Positions 25,305-35,344 of a stretch of DNA of 64,000 nt are shown here, piece by piece. Source of the DNA: CBEULR01 sp965544035 (GTDB lineage Bacteria; Bacillota; Desulfotomaculia; Desulfotomaculales; Desulforudaceae); assembly GCA_965544035.1 (NCBI GenBank), contig CBEULR010000012.1:1-64000 (forward strand), given 5' to 3'. The translations under genes were made by a program, and so were the position numbers. Under the pieces are notes generated by a model that saw nothing but the letters and a program-made list of their open reading frames with translations, was not told the DNA's origin and did not search any database. Position 1 is the first letter of the stretch. Every line of letters begins with the position of its first letter.

Positions 25305-25520
25305 CTACTCTGTTTATATATAATTACCATCCTCTAAGGCACACAATAATCCTCTGACAATTGACCGTGTCTAGAATTAGTTAGATAGTCTCCCAGCCTG
25401 TAAGGTCAGAACAGTTGGCCTCCAGCCAAGCATCCGGAGCTTTGCCAAGGGATTTCTACTCATATGCTCTTTAGGAAGCTAAGAATCGATTATTCACCCA
25501 GCAGGATTCATTCCTAGAAC

Positions 25521-27878
25521 CTATGCCTCACGAGTAAGGGATTGCAACAGTTCCCCAAACTGTCTCCGATTCTTCTTTGAAGCTGCAAGAGCCGGTTCGA
25601 CTCTTAGAACCTCTATTTCAGGTCCTCTGGGCGGCTTCCAGTCAGTGAAGTTAAGGATATGGAGGGATCGATTCTCCGGCGGTATTAGATAATCAAGCAA
25701 TCGGTTCGTCAAGTCTTCATGATGACTGGCAATAAACAACTGACGTCGTGGACTCCAAACACCCTCCTCGTCGTTGGGTTGATAAGCCATCTGCCGCAGG
25801 AGAACGGCCATTCGCGGTAGTTGAGCCATGTCAAGTGCAGTGGTTGCGTCATCTAGGGCGATAATGCTGTGCGGTAAAAGAGAATCTAGGGCCATATTCA
25901 GGCTAAACATCAAAGAAAGCCCCAATTGTACTTTTTGCCCGGTGGAAAGCGAGTGATAAACACGACCATCCTCAAAAGCAATCTCCCACGCAGGCAGCCT
26001 CACACTCTTTTTTTCAACCCGGGTCTTGATTTCACCGTTTTTCAAAACCATCTTTTCCATCCCCTGCACCCTGCAAAAATAATACAGGACATCGTTCACT
26101 AGTTTCTCAAACCGCTTTTCGACATCGTGGGGCAGGTCGTTCAGGGCTTTCGAAAGTATAGAGCTACGCGTTGTCTTTTCCTTTTCCAAAGCACTCTTTA
26201 TGCCATTCAAAGACTCCCTAGCCAGCTCTATATTCTTCACCTGCGCCAAGCTTTTCAGGCGATGCGCATCATCATCTTCCACCTCCCGCCACTGCTGGAC
26301 AACACTGCGAACCTTGTCCAGTTTCCCGATAATTTCCTCAGCGTCGGACAACTCACCGCTCGTACCAGAATCATCCGCAAACGCGGCCCGTACTGTTTGT
26401 TGGTCAATGTGTTTCCGTCCCTGTTTACGGGTTTGTTCAATCAATTCTTTGAATTGCGGTTCTCGATCCGCTAGTTTTAAGAACCATTCGGAAGCTTCCA
26501 CTGTACGGCGCAGTTCTTGATTGCTTTTCTGCAGAGACTCCATTTCTTCTTTCTTTTGCTTCCTGAGTTCCCTCAACTGGTTGTACCAAAGCTCAAGGTG
26601 TTCGTCCAACCCTTTACCATCCATATAATACATCGCCACAGTACGGCGGAGCCATTCAAGCACAGCATCAGGCGGCGGTGGAATAACCGAATCGCTACTT
26701 TCTGCCCCACCTGTAGGCAAGATCAACCATTCCGGGCCTTTCACACGTAAGTAGCGCAACAACTCCAGCAGGCCGGGACCGTCAGGGTCTTCGAAATGTC
26801 TCAGATACCTATCTATACGTTTCAGAGTATTCTGCGCGGAAATAATCTCTGTTGACTGCTCATCACACTTCTCTTTCATTACTGCAAGCAATCGGGGGTC
26901 GATCGTTAATTCACCCGTTGATTCTGGAGGCAGGTAACGCAGCAACTCGTGCACGGCAAGCGGCTGCGTGTTATTTACTGCTGGTCGGAGCAGCAATTCT
27001 TTCGTTTGATTAAGGAGCTTATCCATTAATCTCAAGAGATCGCTCACCGAAGCATCCGGTTCAGGTGGTGCATAGCCACTCCCGACTTCTTGCCGGAACT
27101 CCTCCACCAACTTGTACAGTTCACTCTCCCAACCTTTCCGTAAATTGCCGCTCTGGATAAGGAAAAGCCACTGATCTGAACGCCGGGGAATTTTAAGACC
27201 CATTTTCGCAGCGGCTTCAGCTAGTTCACCCCACGCCTGAACAAATTCCTTCGCTACCTGCCGCCGCCTATCCATAATCTCCGTTTCGCTAGGAATCCCG
27301 GACCGGCTCAACAAACGCGATTCTTCACTTTTCAAATGAGTTGAAGCATCTTTTACAGCTGACAGCGCTGATTTCAACAGGCTTGGTTCGGGAACCAAGA
27401 AACCACGCAGAGTTTCTCTGACTTCTTCAACCGGCGCTTCGTCAAAAAGGTACTGGAACAGATCTTGGAAGAAAAACGAGGCCCGGCCCACAATTGGGGA
27501 TGGGATCTTCGCCGGTCGTTTAATCCCCGACGATTCAATACCGGGCTCCTTTTCACTTTCTTCTATTCTTACGGACACAATCTGCGGCCTATCACTCGAT
27601 GGACCAGAAGCCATCTCAACGTCCGCCTTGATAAGCCCAATTGATTCACGTAAAAAGGTCAACGGTCGTCTTTCTGAAAAGTAACTGCCGGTAAGCAGTA
27701 CATATAAAGCATCGATAAAGCTTGTTTTTCCGTAGCCATTGGGGCCAGTGAGCAAGACTATGTCCGCATCGGTGTTGAGTGGCGGCACACCCGCCCCGAA
27801 CCCCCGGAAGTTCATAATTTCAAGGGACTTAACCCTGGTAATGCGCCCGCCATTCAATTCAGAGTACGCGTTAGGCAT
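25521..27878 (-). CDS. SMC/RecF-like ATPase, candidate LmuB of a Lamassu-type system
   Basis: ABC-type ATPase of about 785 residues. Walker A LLTGPNGYGKTSFIDALY is near residue 45, after the RecF/SbcC-like opening LEIMNFRGFG. A long middle part is rich in charged helices with coiled-coil character (about 250-600). The C-terminal lobe has signature LSTGQKVQLGLSL, Walker B SIIALDDATTALD and a switch histidine in FIASHHEDL. It overlaps the end of the upstream gene, so the three genes form one operon. In ABC-three-component systems the SMC-like protein senses foreign DNA and activates an effector, here the SIR2 protein. The start ATG 27878 follows GAGGGAG; 27887 is possible. Confidence 0.85.
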   Translation of the reverse strand: MPNAYSELNGGRITRVKSLEIMNFRGFGAGVPPLNTDADIVLLTGPNGYGKTSFIDALYVLLTGSYFSERRPLTFLRESIGLIKADVEMASGPSSDRPQIVSVRIEESEKEPGIESSGIKRPAKIPSPIVGRASFFFQDLFQYLFDEAPVEEVRETLRGFLVPEPSLLKSALSAVKDASTHLKSEESRLLSRSGIPSETEIMDRRRQVAKEFVQAWGELAEAAAKMGLKIPRRSDQWLFLIQSGNLRKGWESELYKLVEEFRQEVGSGYAPPEPDASVSDLLRLMDKLLNQTKELLLRPAVNNTQPLAVHELLRYLPPESTGELTIDPRLLAVMKEKCDEQSTEIISAQNTLKRIDRYLRHFEDPDGPGLLELLRYLRVKGPEWLILPTGGAESSDSVIPPPPDAVLEWLRRTVAMYYMDGKGLDEHLELWYNQLRELRKQKKEEMESLQKSNQELRRTVEASEWFLKLADREPQFKELIEQTRKQGRKHIDQQTVRAAFADDSGTSGELSDAEEIIGKLDKVRSVVQQWREVEDDDAHRLKSLAQVKNIELARESLNGIKSALEKEKTTRSSILSKALNDLPHDVEKRFEKLVNDVLYYFCRVQGMEKMVLKNGEIKTRVEKKSVRLPAWEIAFEDGRVYHSLSTGQKVQLGLSLMFSLNMALDSLLPHSIIALDDATTALDMAQLPRMAVLLRQMAYQPNDEEGVWSPRRQLFIASHHEDLTNRLLDYLIPPENRSLHILNFTDWKPPRGPEIEVLRVEPALAASKKNRRQFGELLQSLTREA

Positions 27879-28533
27879 CACCATCATCTCCCTCGATCAA
27901 GCTTTCCACACGTTCCAACTGATCCTTCAGCCACTGTTCCACTGCCTGCTCGATCGGCTCATCATTCTCCGCGGCGGAAATGATGGTTTTGAGCAAGTTC
28001 CTATGCTCCTCGGCAATATTAGAAGTGCTGCACTCATCCCGCACCCGGTCAACATACTCTTCTTGAGTTAACGGCTTCAATTGCGGCACCTCGCCCCAGG
28101 TTACAAATGTGCTGCCTAACAGCCGTTGAATAACCGGATCTATGTAGGTTTCCCCCAGCCCTTCTTGCTGCTCTCGGGTCTCCTGCTTTGCAGGCTGTTC
28201 AACTACAAAGAGCGCGAAATCACCCCGGTGCCAATCCTGGTCGGCAGCCCAGCGTCGCAGCTTTTCGGCAAATGCCGATGGTGTTTCGAGCACCCCCAGA
28301 CAGGGCAGAATGAAGCCAAACATCTCCGCTTGACAACCAACAAAACGCAGCACCCGGCCGATAGCACCTTGGGTTGGCTCAGATTTAATTCTCATATGTA
28401 CCAGCAGCGCAACACTTGAAACATAGATTCCCTCAATAACAAAACTATCATCGGTTTCAAGCCCGGCGGTACTTTGAAGGGTGTTTTCATTTTCCACGGG
28501 TATGCGCCACTTGTCTATGGACATTGGGCCCAT
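27871..28533 (-). CDS. middle component, candidate LmuC of a Lamassu-type system
   Basis: A 220-residue soluble protein I do not recognise directly. Position (between SIR2 effector and SMC ATPase), size and the helical, acidic C-terminus match the middle component (LmuC) of Lamassu/ABC-three-component systems. The N-terminal half (VIEGIYVSSVALLVHMRIK, GRVLRFVGCQAEMFGFILP) looks like an alpha/beta domain. ATG 28533 has AGGGGTGA about 8 nt upstream. It lies 13 nt behind the SIR2 gene and overlaps the ATPase gene. The assignment rests on context, not on a clear motif. Confidence 0.7.
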   Translation of the reverse strand: MGPMSIDKWRIPVENENTLQSTAGLETDDSFVIEGIYVSSVALLVHMRIKSEPTQGAIGRVLRFVGCQAEMFGFILPCLGVLETPSAFAEKLRRWAADQDWHRGDFALFVVEQPAKQETREQQEGLGETYIDPVIQRLLGSTFVTWGEVPQLKPLTQEEYVDRVRDECSTSNIAEEHRNLLKTIISAAENDEPIEQAVEQWLKDQLERVESLIEGDDGDA

Positions 28534-28546
28534 AATTGAATCACCC

Positions 28547-30412
28547 CTAATCCCTTACAGGTTTTGCTCTTTTCCGAATACTTGGTTTCCTAGCCCTAAC
28601 CAAGTTGCTCGGGGCAAGGAGGGCATTGCGAAAATTCCGTTTCACCTGCCCAATACTATTTGCGGCCCACCCATCACCACGCAACATCTCAAGTAACGAA
28701 ATCTGGTAAACCGAAACCATTTTGATGGACATATCCTTTTCAGCACCACTTTTCTCCGGATTATTGGTAGAAAGGCGGATTTTTTTCTTATAGATCCGAC
28801 TGCCCCCAAATGGCAGACGGTCAAGTAATATCTGCACCAAAACGTTTTTCTGAACAACGATGTTGCTTTCTACTGCAAAAGCCCGTTCTGAATGGGAAAG
28901 AATGACTGCACTGTTAGAGGTTGATGAAATGTTTTTACTAACATCGACAAACAAGACACTATTGTTTTCGGAAACCCGCTCCAGTAAGTCCGCCCAGTCA
29001 TCAGGTTTTCCGGATAATAAATATAGCGCTAAGAAAAAGAAGGGCAACAGCACAGGTCGATTAAAAAGAGAAGGGTACCAACCAGGGTTTGGTTCCGGTA
29101 TACCGTACCTAATGCACCAGATCCATCTAGAGAGATGCAGATGACCGGTCTCATCGAAATCAAGTAACTCCGGGAAACGGCCAAAAGGCTTATCCTCAGG
29201 TCTCAGCCACTCCAACATTTGCTTAAATAGCACCCTAGAAGGAGCTACTGCTGCCGAGAGCAACTCATACGCCGGTTTGTTAGGTTGACAGTACAATCTC
29301 AGAAGCTCCCAAAAGGTAAACTGGAACACCCGTTTCCAGAACAAATCGGCCTCAAGACCTTTCAGTTTTTGCCCCCCAGCATCAGAACCATCTTGGAAGA
29401 AAACAATGTCGTCCTCACGACCGAAAACTTGCCAGCACTTAAAGTCTTTCTTCTTACAAGCTGAATTCGCCTGGATATACGCCTGAAGAATTTGGCATTG
29501 GCAGAAGGAAAGTTTATCATAATAAACAATAAAAGGTGCGTTTTCCATCTCCCAGGGGCATGAGGAGTGTTCAGAGGAGAACTCCTCCACCACCCGGAGC
29601 GCAGTGTGCCTCACCTGTGGTTCTTCGCTCCCAAAGCCCGAAAAAACTAGGCAACGCGATCGTATACGGTCACGAAATAGATCCCTCGCCCAGCCTCGTT
29701 CACCCCATTCCTGTAATTGTCTTTCCGTCAGTAGAATGTCTTTAATCTCACCTGAAGGATCACCACCGAGCGACTCCTTAGCACAACCATTTATCTTGTA
29801 AACCCTCAAACACGGGTAGTCCCGGTTGTTTAAACTAGCCTTACCTTTTCCGCCATACTTCCTGTAACCGTTCAGTGTGGCAATAGAAAGCGCCATCTTG
29901 TCTAGGTCTTTGCTGCGGATTTCTCTATGAGAAACTGTCTCTTTATACGCTTTTTCAAGACAAGTATCATAATTGGTAGTGATTACTTCGGAAACTAGAT
30001 TCTCGCGGGCCAGAAAGGCAATAAAGCGGTGAGCGTGTGTAGGAGAGAGTCTCGTAAATTGATGTATCAACAAAACATCGCACACGAGTTCTACAAACCG
30101 GTCTTCGCCGCAAGACCACAAATATATTTCGCATAGATCAGCCAGACTCTGTGTAGACAATTCTTTATTGAAAAAACGAGCCATCCGCTTTTCAGAAGGG
30201 AAACCGCCGGATCGAACACGCTCCAAGTGACGTTTCAACCTGTTAACCATGCTCTGAGTACGTGCTGGTTTACTGCCATTAGGCAGTTGCGCATTATAGG
30301 AAACACCCGCTCCTAGAAAAGGGATTGCTCGCTCGTCCAATAACCGCTTAACCAACCTCTTCAGCTTGGCCGGCCAAAGCATTTTATCCGGGTTCAACGA
30401 ACAATCAGTCAT
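28547..30412 (-). CDS. SIR2-domain effector, candidate LmuA-Sir2 of a Lamassu-type system
   Basis: A protein of about 621 residues. The first about 270 form a SIR2-like NAD-binding domain: AIPFLGAGVSYNA (nucleotide loop), VITTNYDTCLEKAY, then YKINGCAKE, LLTERQLQEWG and VFSGFGSEEPQVRH. SIR2 effectors in defence systems usually destroy NAD+ to stop infection. The position normally held by the catalytic His (HG) reads NG here, so activity needs caution. The C-terminal about 350 residues are unrecognised and may contact the ATPase. Start at ATG 30412 (GGGAG just upstream); an in-frame ATG at 30454 lacks a ribosome site and sits on a TATAAA box. First gene of the operon; AT-rich relative to its flanks. 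Confidence 0.82.
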   Translation of the reverse strand: MTDCSLNPDKMLWPAKLKRLVKRLLDERAIPFLGAGVSYNAQLPNGSKPARTQSMVNRLKRHLERVRSGGFPSEKRMARFFNKELSTQSLADLCEIYLWSCGEDRFVELVCDVLLIHQFTRLSPTHAHRFIAFLARENLVSEVITTNYDTCLEKAYKETVSHREIRSKDLDKMALSIATLNGYRKYGGKGKASLNNRDYPCLRVYKINGCAKESLGGDPSGEIKDILLTERQLQEWGERGWARDLFRDRIRSRCLVFSGFGSEEPQVRHTALRVVEEFSSEHSSCPWEMENAPFIVYYDKLSFCQCQILQAYIQANSACKKKDFKCWQVFGREDDIVFFQDGSDAGGQKLKGLEADLFWKRVFQFTFWELLRLYCQPNKPAYELLSAAVAPSRVLFKQMLEWLRPEDKPFGRFPELLDFDETGHLHLSRWIWCIRYGIPEPNPGWYPSLFNRPVLLPFFFLALYLLSGKPDDWADLLERVSENNSVLFVDVSKNISSTSNSAVILSHSERAFAVESNIVVQKNVLVQILLDRLPFGGSRIYKKKIRLSTNNPEKSGAEKDMSIKMVSVYQISLLEMLRGDGWAANSIGQVKRNFRNALLAPSNLVRARKPSIRKRAKPVRD

Positions 30413-30624
30413 AGCACTCCCACCACAGGCGAAACATATGGAATGATCCGCCATTTTATACTAAGATTCGCCCGTGTGGGTTCTTTTCCCTGCCAATTCC
30501 TCGAAAAGCGCCCCCGGCGTTTAAGTGGCGGTTACTGTTATGAATGTCATCCCTTCAAACCTCGAAAGCCATTTTCACAAGTCACGTCCACCGAATCCGG
30601 GACAGGAAGCCAATCCCCATCTAG

Positions 30625-30951
30625 CAACAGACCGGCCGACGCGACTATACCTACATCGACGACATCATCAAGGGCATTCGGGCAGCAATAAGCTACGACC
30701 CGCCGCACAGCTACGATGTCTTCAACCTGGGCAACTCGGACACCGTCGAACTCCGCCGGCTAATCGCCACCCTGGAAGATCTTCTGGGCAAGAAGGCCAT
30801 CATCGACCGCCTGCCTACTCAGCCCGGCGACGTCCCCCAAACCTGGGCGAACACCGAAAAAGCCGGCCGCCTCTTGGGCTTCCGGCCGCACACCCCCATC
30901 CGCGAAGGCCTGGCCAAGTTTATTGCTTGGCTCAACCAATCCGACCTGTAG
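30625..30951 (+). pseudogene. 3' remnant of a UDP-glucuronate 4-epimerase-like gene
   Basis: The plus-strand frame from 30625 encodes about 108 residues with RRDYTYIDDIIKGI, YDVFNLGNSDTVEL and PGDVPQTWANTEKA, ending in LAKFIAWLNQSDL and TAG. This is the C-terminal third of an extended short-chain dehydrogenase of the UDP-GlcA epimerase type. The Rossmann half is absent and an in-frame TAG lies at 30622. It is GC-rich, unlike the adjoining SIR2 operon. A REP-like element begins at its stop codon. The rest of 30455-30624 has no recognisable gene. Confidence 0.75.
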
Positions 30952-31007
30952 GGACGGTTCTGCTAGTCTATGATTGTAACCGATCAGAGAAACGGTTCTT
31001 GTGGCCT
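30949..31007 (+). repeat. REP-like element, two partial cores
   Basis: TAGGGACGGTTCTG at 30949-30962 and AAACGGTTCTTGTGGCC at about 30990-31006 repeat the core seen at 16521, 23779 and 24341. They fill the gap between the epimerase remnant and the convergent aminotransferase. Confidence 0.6.
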
Positions 31008-31009
31008 AC

Positions 31010-32191
<1,182 letters not shown>

Positions 32192-32221
32192 AGCATAATC
32201 ACTCCAAAAACCACCCGATAA

Positions 32222-32857
32222 TCATCGCGGTCTTTCCACAGCTGGAACACCAACCGCGACCACATTTGATCCCACATCACGCGTGACTACTGCGCCCGCG
32301 CCAACCACCGACCAAGCACCGATGGTCTTCCCAGGTATTACTGATGCACCCGTGCCAATATGGCTTCCCTGCCCAACCGTCACGTTGCCGGACAAAGATG
32401 CACTCGGCGATACATGGGCGTAGTCTCGTATTTCACAATCGTGATCCACCACACAACCTGTGTTCAGTATCACATGCGCACCCACACGGGTTCCAGCGTT
32501 AACAACCGCCCCAGGCAAAATAACCGTGCCGCGATCAACAACCGCATACCTCGACACAACGGCAGAAGGCGCCACAACCACAGCAAACCTGAAGCCAGCC
32601 GAAGACAAATCCTCAGCGATTTTCTTCCGGGTATCGTTATCACCGATCCCTATAACCAACTGAAACGGCCGGTCAGCCGCCAACACCGTTAGATCACCTA
32701 TCGAACCTAATAGCTGAATACCCTGAAGCGGACTCTCTATTGGTGCATCATCCACAAACCCCAATACTTCATATCCTGCAGTGGCGGCAATGTCGGCCAC
32801 TACCTTTCCGTGCCCACCGGCCCCAACCACAATAATTGCTTTATCGGCTGCAGTCAT
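32222..32857 (-). CDS. PglD/NeuD-like sugar N-acetyltransferase
   Basis: A 211-residue two-domain enzyme: N-terminal Rossmann-like nucleotide-sugar binding domain (IIVVGAGGHGKVVADIA) and C-terminal left-handed beta-helix of hexapeptide repeats (about 90-205). The latter includes the acetyl-transfer His region NTGCVVDHDCEIRDYAHVSP. It is expected to acetylate the 4-amino group of UDP-4-amino-4,6-dideoxy-GlcNAc (PglD reaction). It overlaps the pglC-like gene by 17 bp and precedes the aminotransferase, so the three form a bacillosamine-type module. Confidence 0.88.
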   Translation of the reverse strand: MTAADKAIIVVGAGGHGKVVADIAATAGYEVLGFVDDAPIESPLQGIQLLGSIGDLTVLAADRPFQLVIGIGDNDTRKKIAEDLSSAGFRFAVVVAPSAVVSRYAVVDRGTVILPGAVVNAGTRVGAHVILNTGCVVDHDCEIRDYAHVSPSASLSGNVTVGQGSHIGTGASVIPGKTIGAWSVVGAGAVVTRDVGSNVVAVGVPAVERPR

Positions 32858-33464
32858 TCTTCATAACACCCTTGAACTCCGGCATTGTCGCGTGCCCCTC
32901 GAAACTGATTCCTTCCCGCCGAAGAACCCGCCACACCGTCCGAAAAAGAATCTTTATATCCAGCCAGAAGGACCAGTGATCAACATACCAAACATCTAAC
33001 GCATACTTTTCATCCCACGTTAGTGCATTACGTCCGTTTACCTGCGCCCACCCGGTTATCCCCGGTTTAACCTCGTGTCTCCGGGCTTGTTCCGGGCTGT
33101 ATCGCTCCAGATACTCCATCAATAAGGGCCGAGGCCCCACCAGGCTCATCTCTCCCTTAAGCACGTTCACCAGTTCCGGAAGCTCGTCCAAGCTTGTCTT
33201 CCGAAGAAACCGGCCAAGACCAGTAAGCCTTAACCCGTCCGGCAGCAGATTTCCCTGATCGTCCCACAGATCCAGCATCGTGCGGAACTTATACATCGTA
33301 AACGGCTTTCCGTGTAGCCCCGGCCGCACTTGGCGAAACAACACAGGCGAACCCATGGTAAGGCGGATCGCCACCGCCACCACCAGCATCACCGGCGACA
33401 ACAGTACCAATCCCAGAACCGCCCCTGTTATATCCATCACACGCTTCAAAACCGCTGACCGCAT
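32841..33464 (-). CDS. initiating undecaprenyl-phosphate sugar transferase (PglC-like)
   Basis: Monotopic phosphoglycosyltransferase (207 residues) that loads a sugar-1-phosphate on undecaprenyl phosphate, starting glycan assembly at the inner face of the membrane. One N-terminal hydrophobic segment (ITGAVLGLVLLSPVMLVVAVA), then KFRTM, SLDELPELVNVLKGEMSLVGPRP and WAQVNGRNALTWDEK, all typical. Small-type protein (no N-terminal multispan domain), as in PglC. The likely donor is UDP-di-N-acetylbacillosamine given its neighbours. Confidence 0.92.
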   Translation of the reverse strand: MRSAVLKRVMDITGAVLGLVLLSPVMLVVAVAIRLTMGSPVLFRQVRPGLHGKPFTMYKFRTMLDLWDDQGNLLPDGLRLTGLGRFLRKTSLDELPELVNVLKGEMSLVGPRPLLMEYLERYSPEQARRHEVKPGITGWAQVNGRNALTWDEKYALDVWYVDHWSFWLDIKILFRTVWRVLRREGISFEGHATMPEFKGVMKNDCSR

Positions 33465-33517
33465 CTCCCGCCTCCCCGAACACTCCGCCGGTTAACAAAT
33501 ATACTCCGCCACGCCGC

Positions 33518-33868
33518 TCAATTAGTAGATGTGCTATTACTCTCACTAGATTTCGGTTGCCCGTTTCTATTATCAACAAGCTTGCTGTAACCAGATATGG
33601 CAAAATAACCAATCAACATCGCATTTACGACAATGAATACCACGTTTATAAATACTGTAAAACAATCTTCCCATTTCACATCCGGGTTCAAACTTGTCCG
33701 GGCTATTGATAAGACTAGAGAATATGCAAATACGATGAACTCTGTCTTATCCCTCCACCACGCCCAATAACCTAAAATCCGTTTCGTAAACTCCGTCGCA
33801 ACAACAACCACAATAATGATAAAGGAAAAGTTCACTATATTCTCTGGTGTAAGGAAATCCTGCCCCAT
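33518..33868 (-). CDS. small membrane protein of unknown function
   Basis: A 116-residue protein with two to three hydrophobic segments (about 12-30, 43-55, 66-92) separated by charged loops, and a Ser/Asn-rich polar tail. The layout is holin-like, but no family motif is recognised and there are no lysis genes nearby. AT-rich. It sits between pglC- and glycosyltransferase genes on the same strand. Confidence 0.6.
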   Translation of the reverse strand: MGQDFLTPENIVNFSFIIIVVVVATEFTKRILGYWAWWRDKTEFIVFAYSLVLSIARTSLNPDVKWEDCFTVFINVVFIVVNAMLIGYFAISGYSKLVDNRNGQPKSSESNSTSTN

Positions 33869-33961
33869 ATCGCCCGCCCCAGTTTACTCCATTGTACAAC
33901 AAATCTACCACACTAAAATGACAACCTGCCCGGCGCCCTACACAAAAGTTTGGAAGTATCC

Positions 33962-35194
33962 TTATCTCCTGCTCCGGTGTTCAGATACAGCATCCACCAG
34001 CACCTGTTCTAGCTGCGCTGCCAGCTTGTCCCGGTCGAATCGCTTCCGGGCCAACGCCCGCGCCGCAGCGCCGGCGTCCCGCAACCAAGCCTCGTTTCTA
34101 ACCGTCCGCACCAAGTTGGCCGCAGCGTCTTCCACATCATTTGGATCCAACACCAATCCAGCCCCTGTTTCCCTGATGAGATCAGCCTGCCACCCTCCGT
34201 AGTTGATCGCAACCGGTCGGCCAGCCGCAAGTGCGTCAAAAAACTTGTTGGCCGAGTTAGCCCATAATTCTTTGAGATCAATGACAAGAGACAATGCAAT
34301 GTCCGAAGCCGATAACCAGCCGGGCATCTCCCGTTTAGGAACATTGCCGAGCATAAAGAAGTTGCGCTCGAACACGCCCAACTCTTGAGCAGCCTGCCGG
34401 ACCTCTGCCTCTTGCTTCCCACTGCCTATAACCAAAAAACGCACATCAGGATCGATGCTCCGTGCAACCGCGGCGACACGGGCAAGATAATCTACTCCGT
34501 TAATCAATCCCATAGTCCCCGCATATATAACCAAAGGCCTTTTCCCCAACCAATCATAACGCTGTCGCACTGCTTCCCCTGCTTCAGGGCCGACATAAAA
34601 TAAGTCTAGGTCGGAACTGTTGGGGATCACGCTTACCCGTTCGGATGGGTATCCCGTAGCGAGGACCCCCTCTTTCATACCCGGGGAAAGCGCCACAATC
34701 CGGGTAGCATTGCGGTAGGCAAAACGCTCCAGCCAACGGGCTCCGGTGACCGGAAGAAAGCCTTTCAACGCTCCCACAGCTATGGGAAGTTCCGGCCATA
34801 AATCACGCACCTCAAAAACCATCGGTATCCGGTTTTTTCGCGCCGCATATACAGCAGGTAATGCAATCGTGAGGGGCGTACTGGTGGCAAAAACAACGTC
34901 ACCACCCAACCGTGCCGCCTGCCGCGCAGATCGCCAAGCAAAAGCCAAGAATGCCCGAATTCGCTCCCGATACCCCATACGATTCGAATACGGCACCGGC
35001 GTCCAATGAACCCGTATGCCGGCTTCCTCAGTTTCCACCCATTCACTAGAATTAACGAACTGACCGTCTCGCTGGGAGGTCACCATATGCACCTCGTGCC
35101 CCGCCGCAACCAAGCGCCGGGCCATCTCATAGGAGCGTGTCCCGCCGGACATATCAGGAGTATTAAAATACTGATGCAGATAGACTATCCGCAC
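33962..35194 (-). CDS. glycosyltransferase family 4 (WbuB-like)
   Basis: A 410-residue GT-B fold glycosyltransferase. The N-terminal acceptor domain starts MRIVYLHQYFNTPDMSGGTRSYE, split by MARRL, as in WbuB proteins. The donor domain contains VIPNSSDLDLF, VIYAGTMGLINGVDYL and the E-rich GT4 region around FDALAAGRPVAINYGG. Expected to add an amino sugar to the undecaprenol-linked intermediate. It lies downstream of the OLD-like gene in the same direction, 150 bp apart. Confidence 0.9.
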   Translation of the reverse strand: MRIVYLHQYFNTPDMSGGTRSYEMARRLVAAGHEVHMVTSQRDGQFVNSSEWVETEEAGIRVHWTPVPYSNRMGYRERIRAFLAFAWRSARQAARLGGDVVFATSTPLTIALPAVYAARKNRIPMVFEVRDLWPELPIAVGALKGFLPVTGARWLERFAYRNATRIVALSPGMKEGVLATGYPSERVSVIPNSSDLDLFYVGPEAGEAVRQRYDWLGKRPLVIYAGTMGLINGVDYLARVAAVARSIDPDVRFLVIGSGKQEAEVRQAAQELGVFERNFFMLGNVPKREMPGWLSASDIALSLVIDLKELWANSANKFFDALAAGRPVAINYGGWQADLIRETGAGLVLDPNDVEDAAANLVRTVRNEAWLRDAGAAARALARKRFDRDKLAAQLEQVLVDAVSEHRSRR

Positions 35195-35344
35195 TTCTCC
35201 ACCATCCTAACCTCAGTACAATTCAGGAATAACCCGCCACGTGGCCACGCCGATGGCCAAGTAAGTTATGCACTTAAAAGTCACACGCTGCTCCATCTAA
35301 CCGCGGCTAGCGCCACATATCATAGCGGGGGCTATTAACAATAG

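Noticed and set aside
33518..33868. phage holin in a prophage remnant
   Set aside because: The topology is holin-like, but there are no endolysin or phage structural genes nearby.
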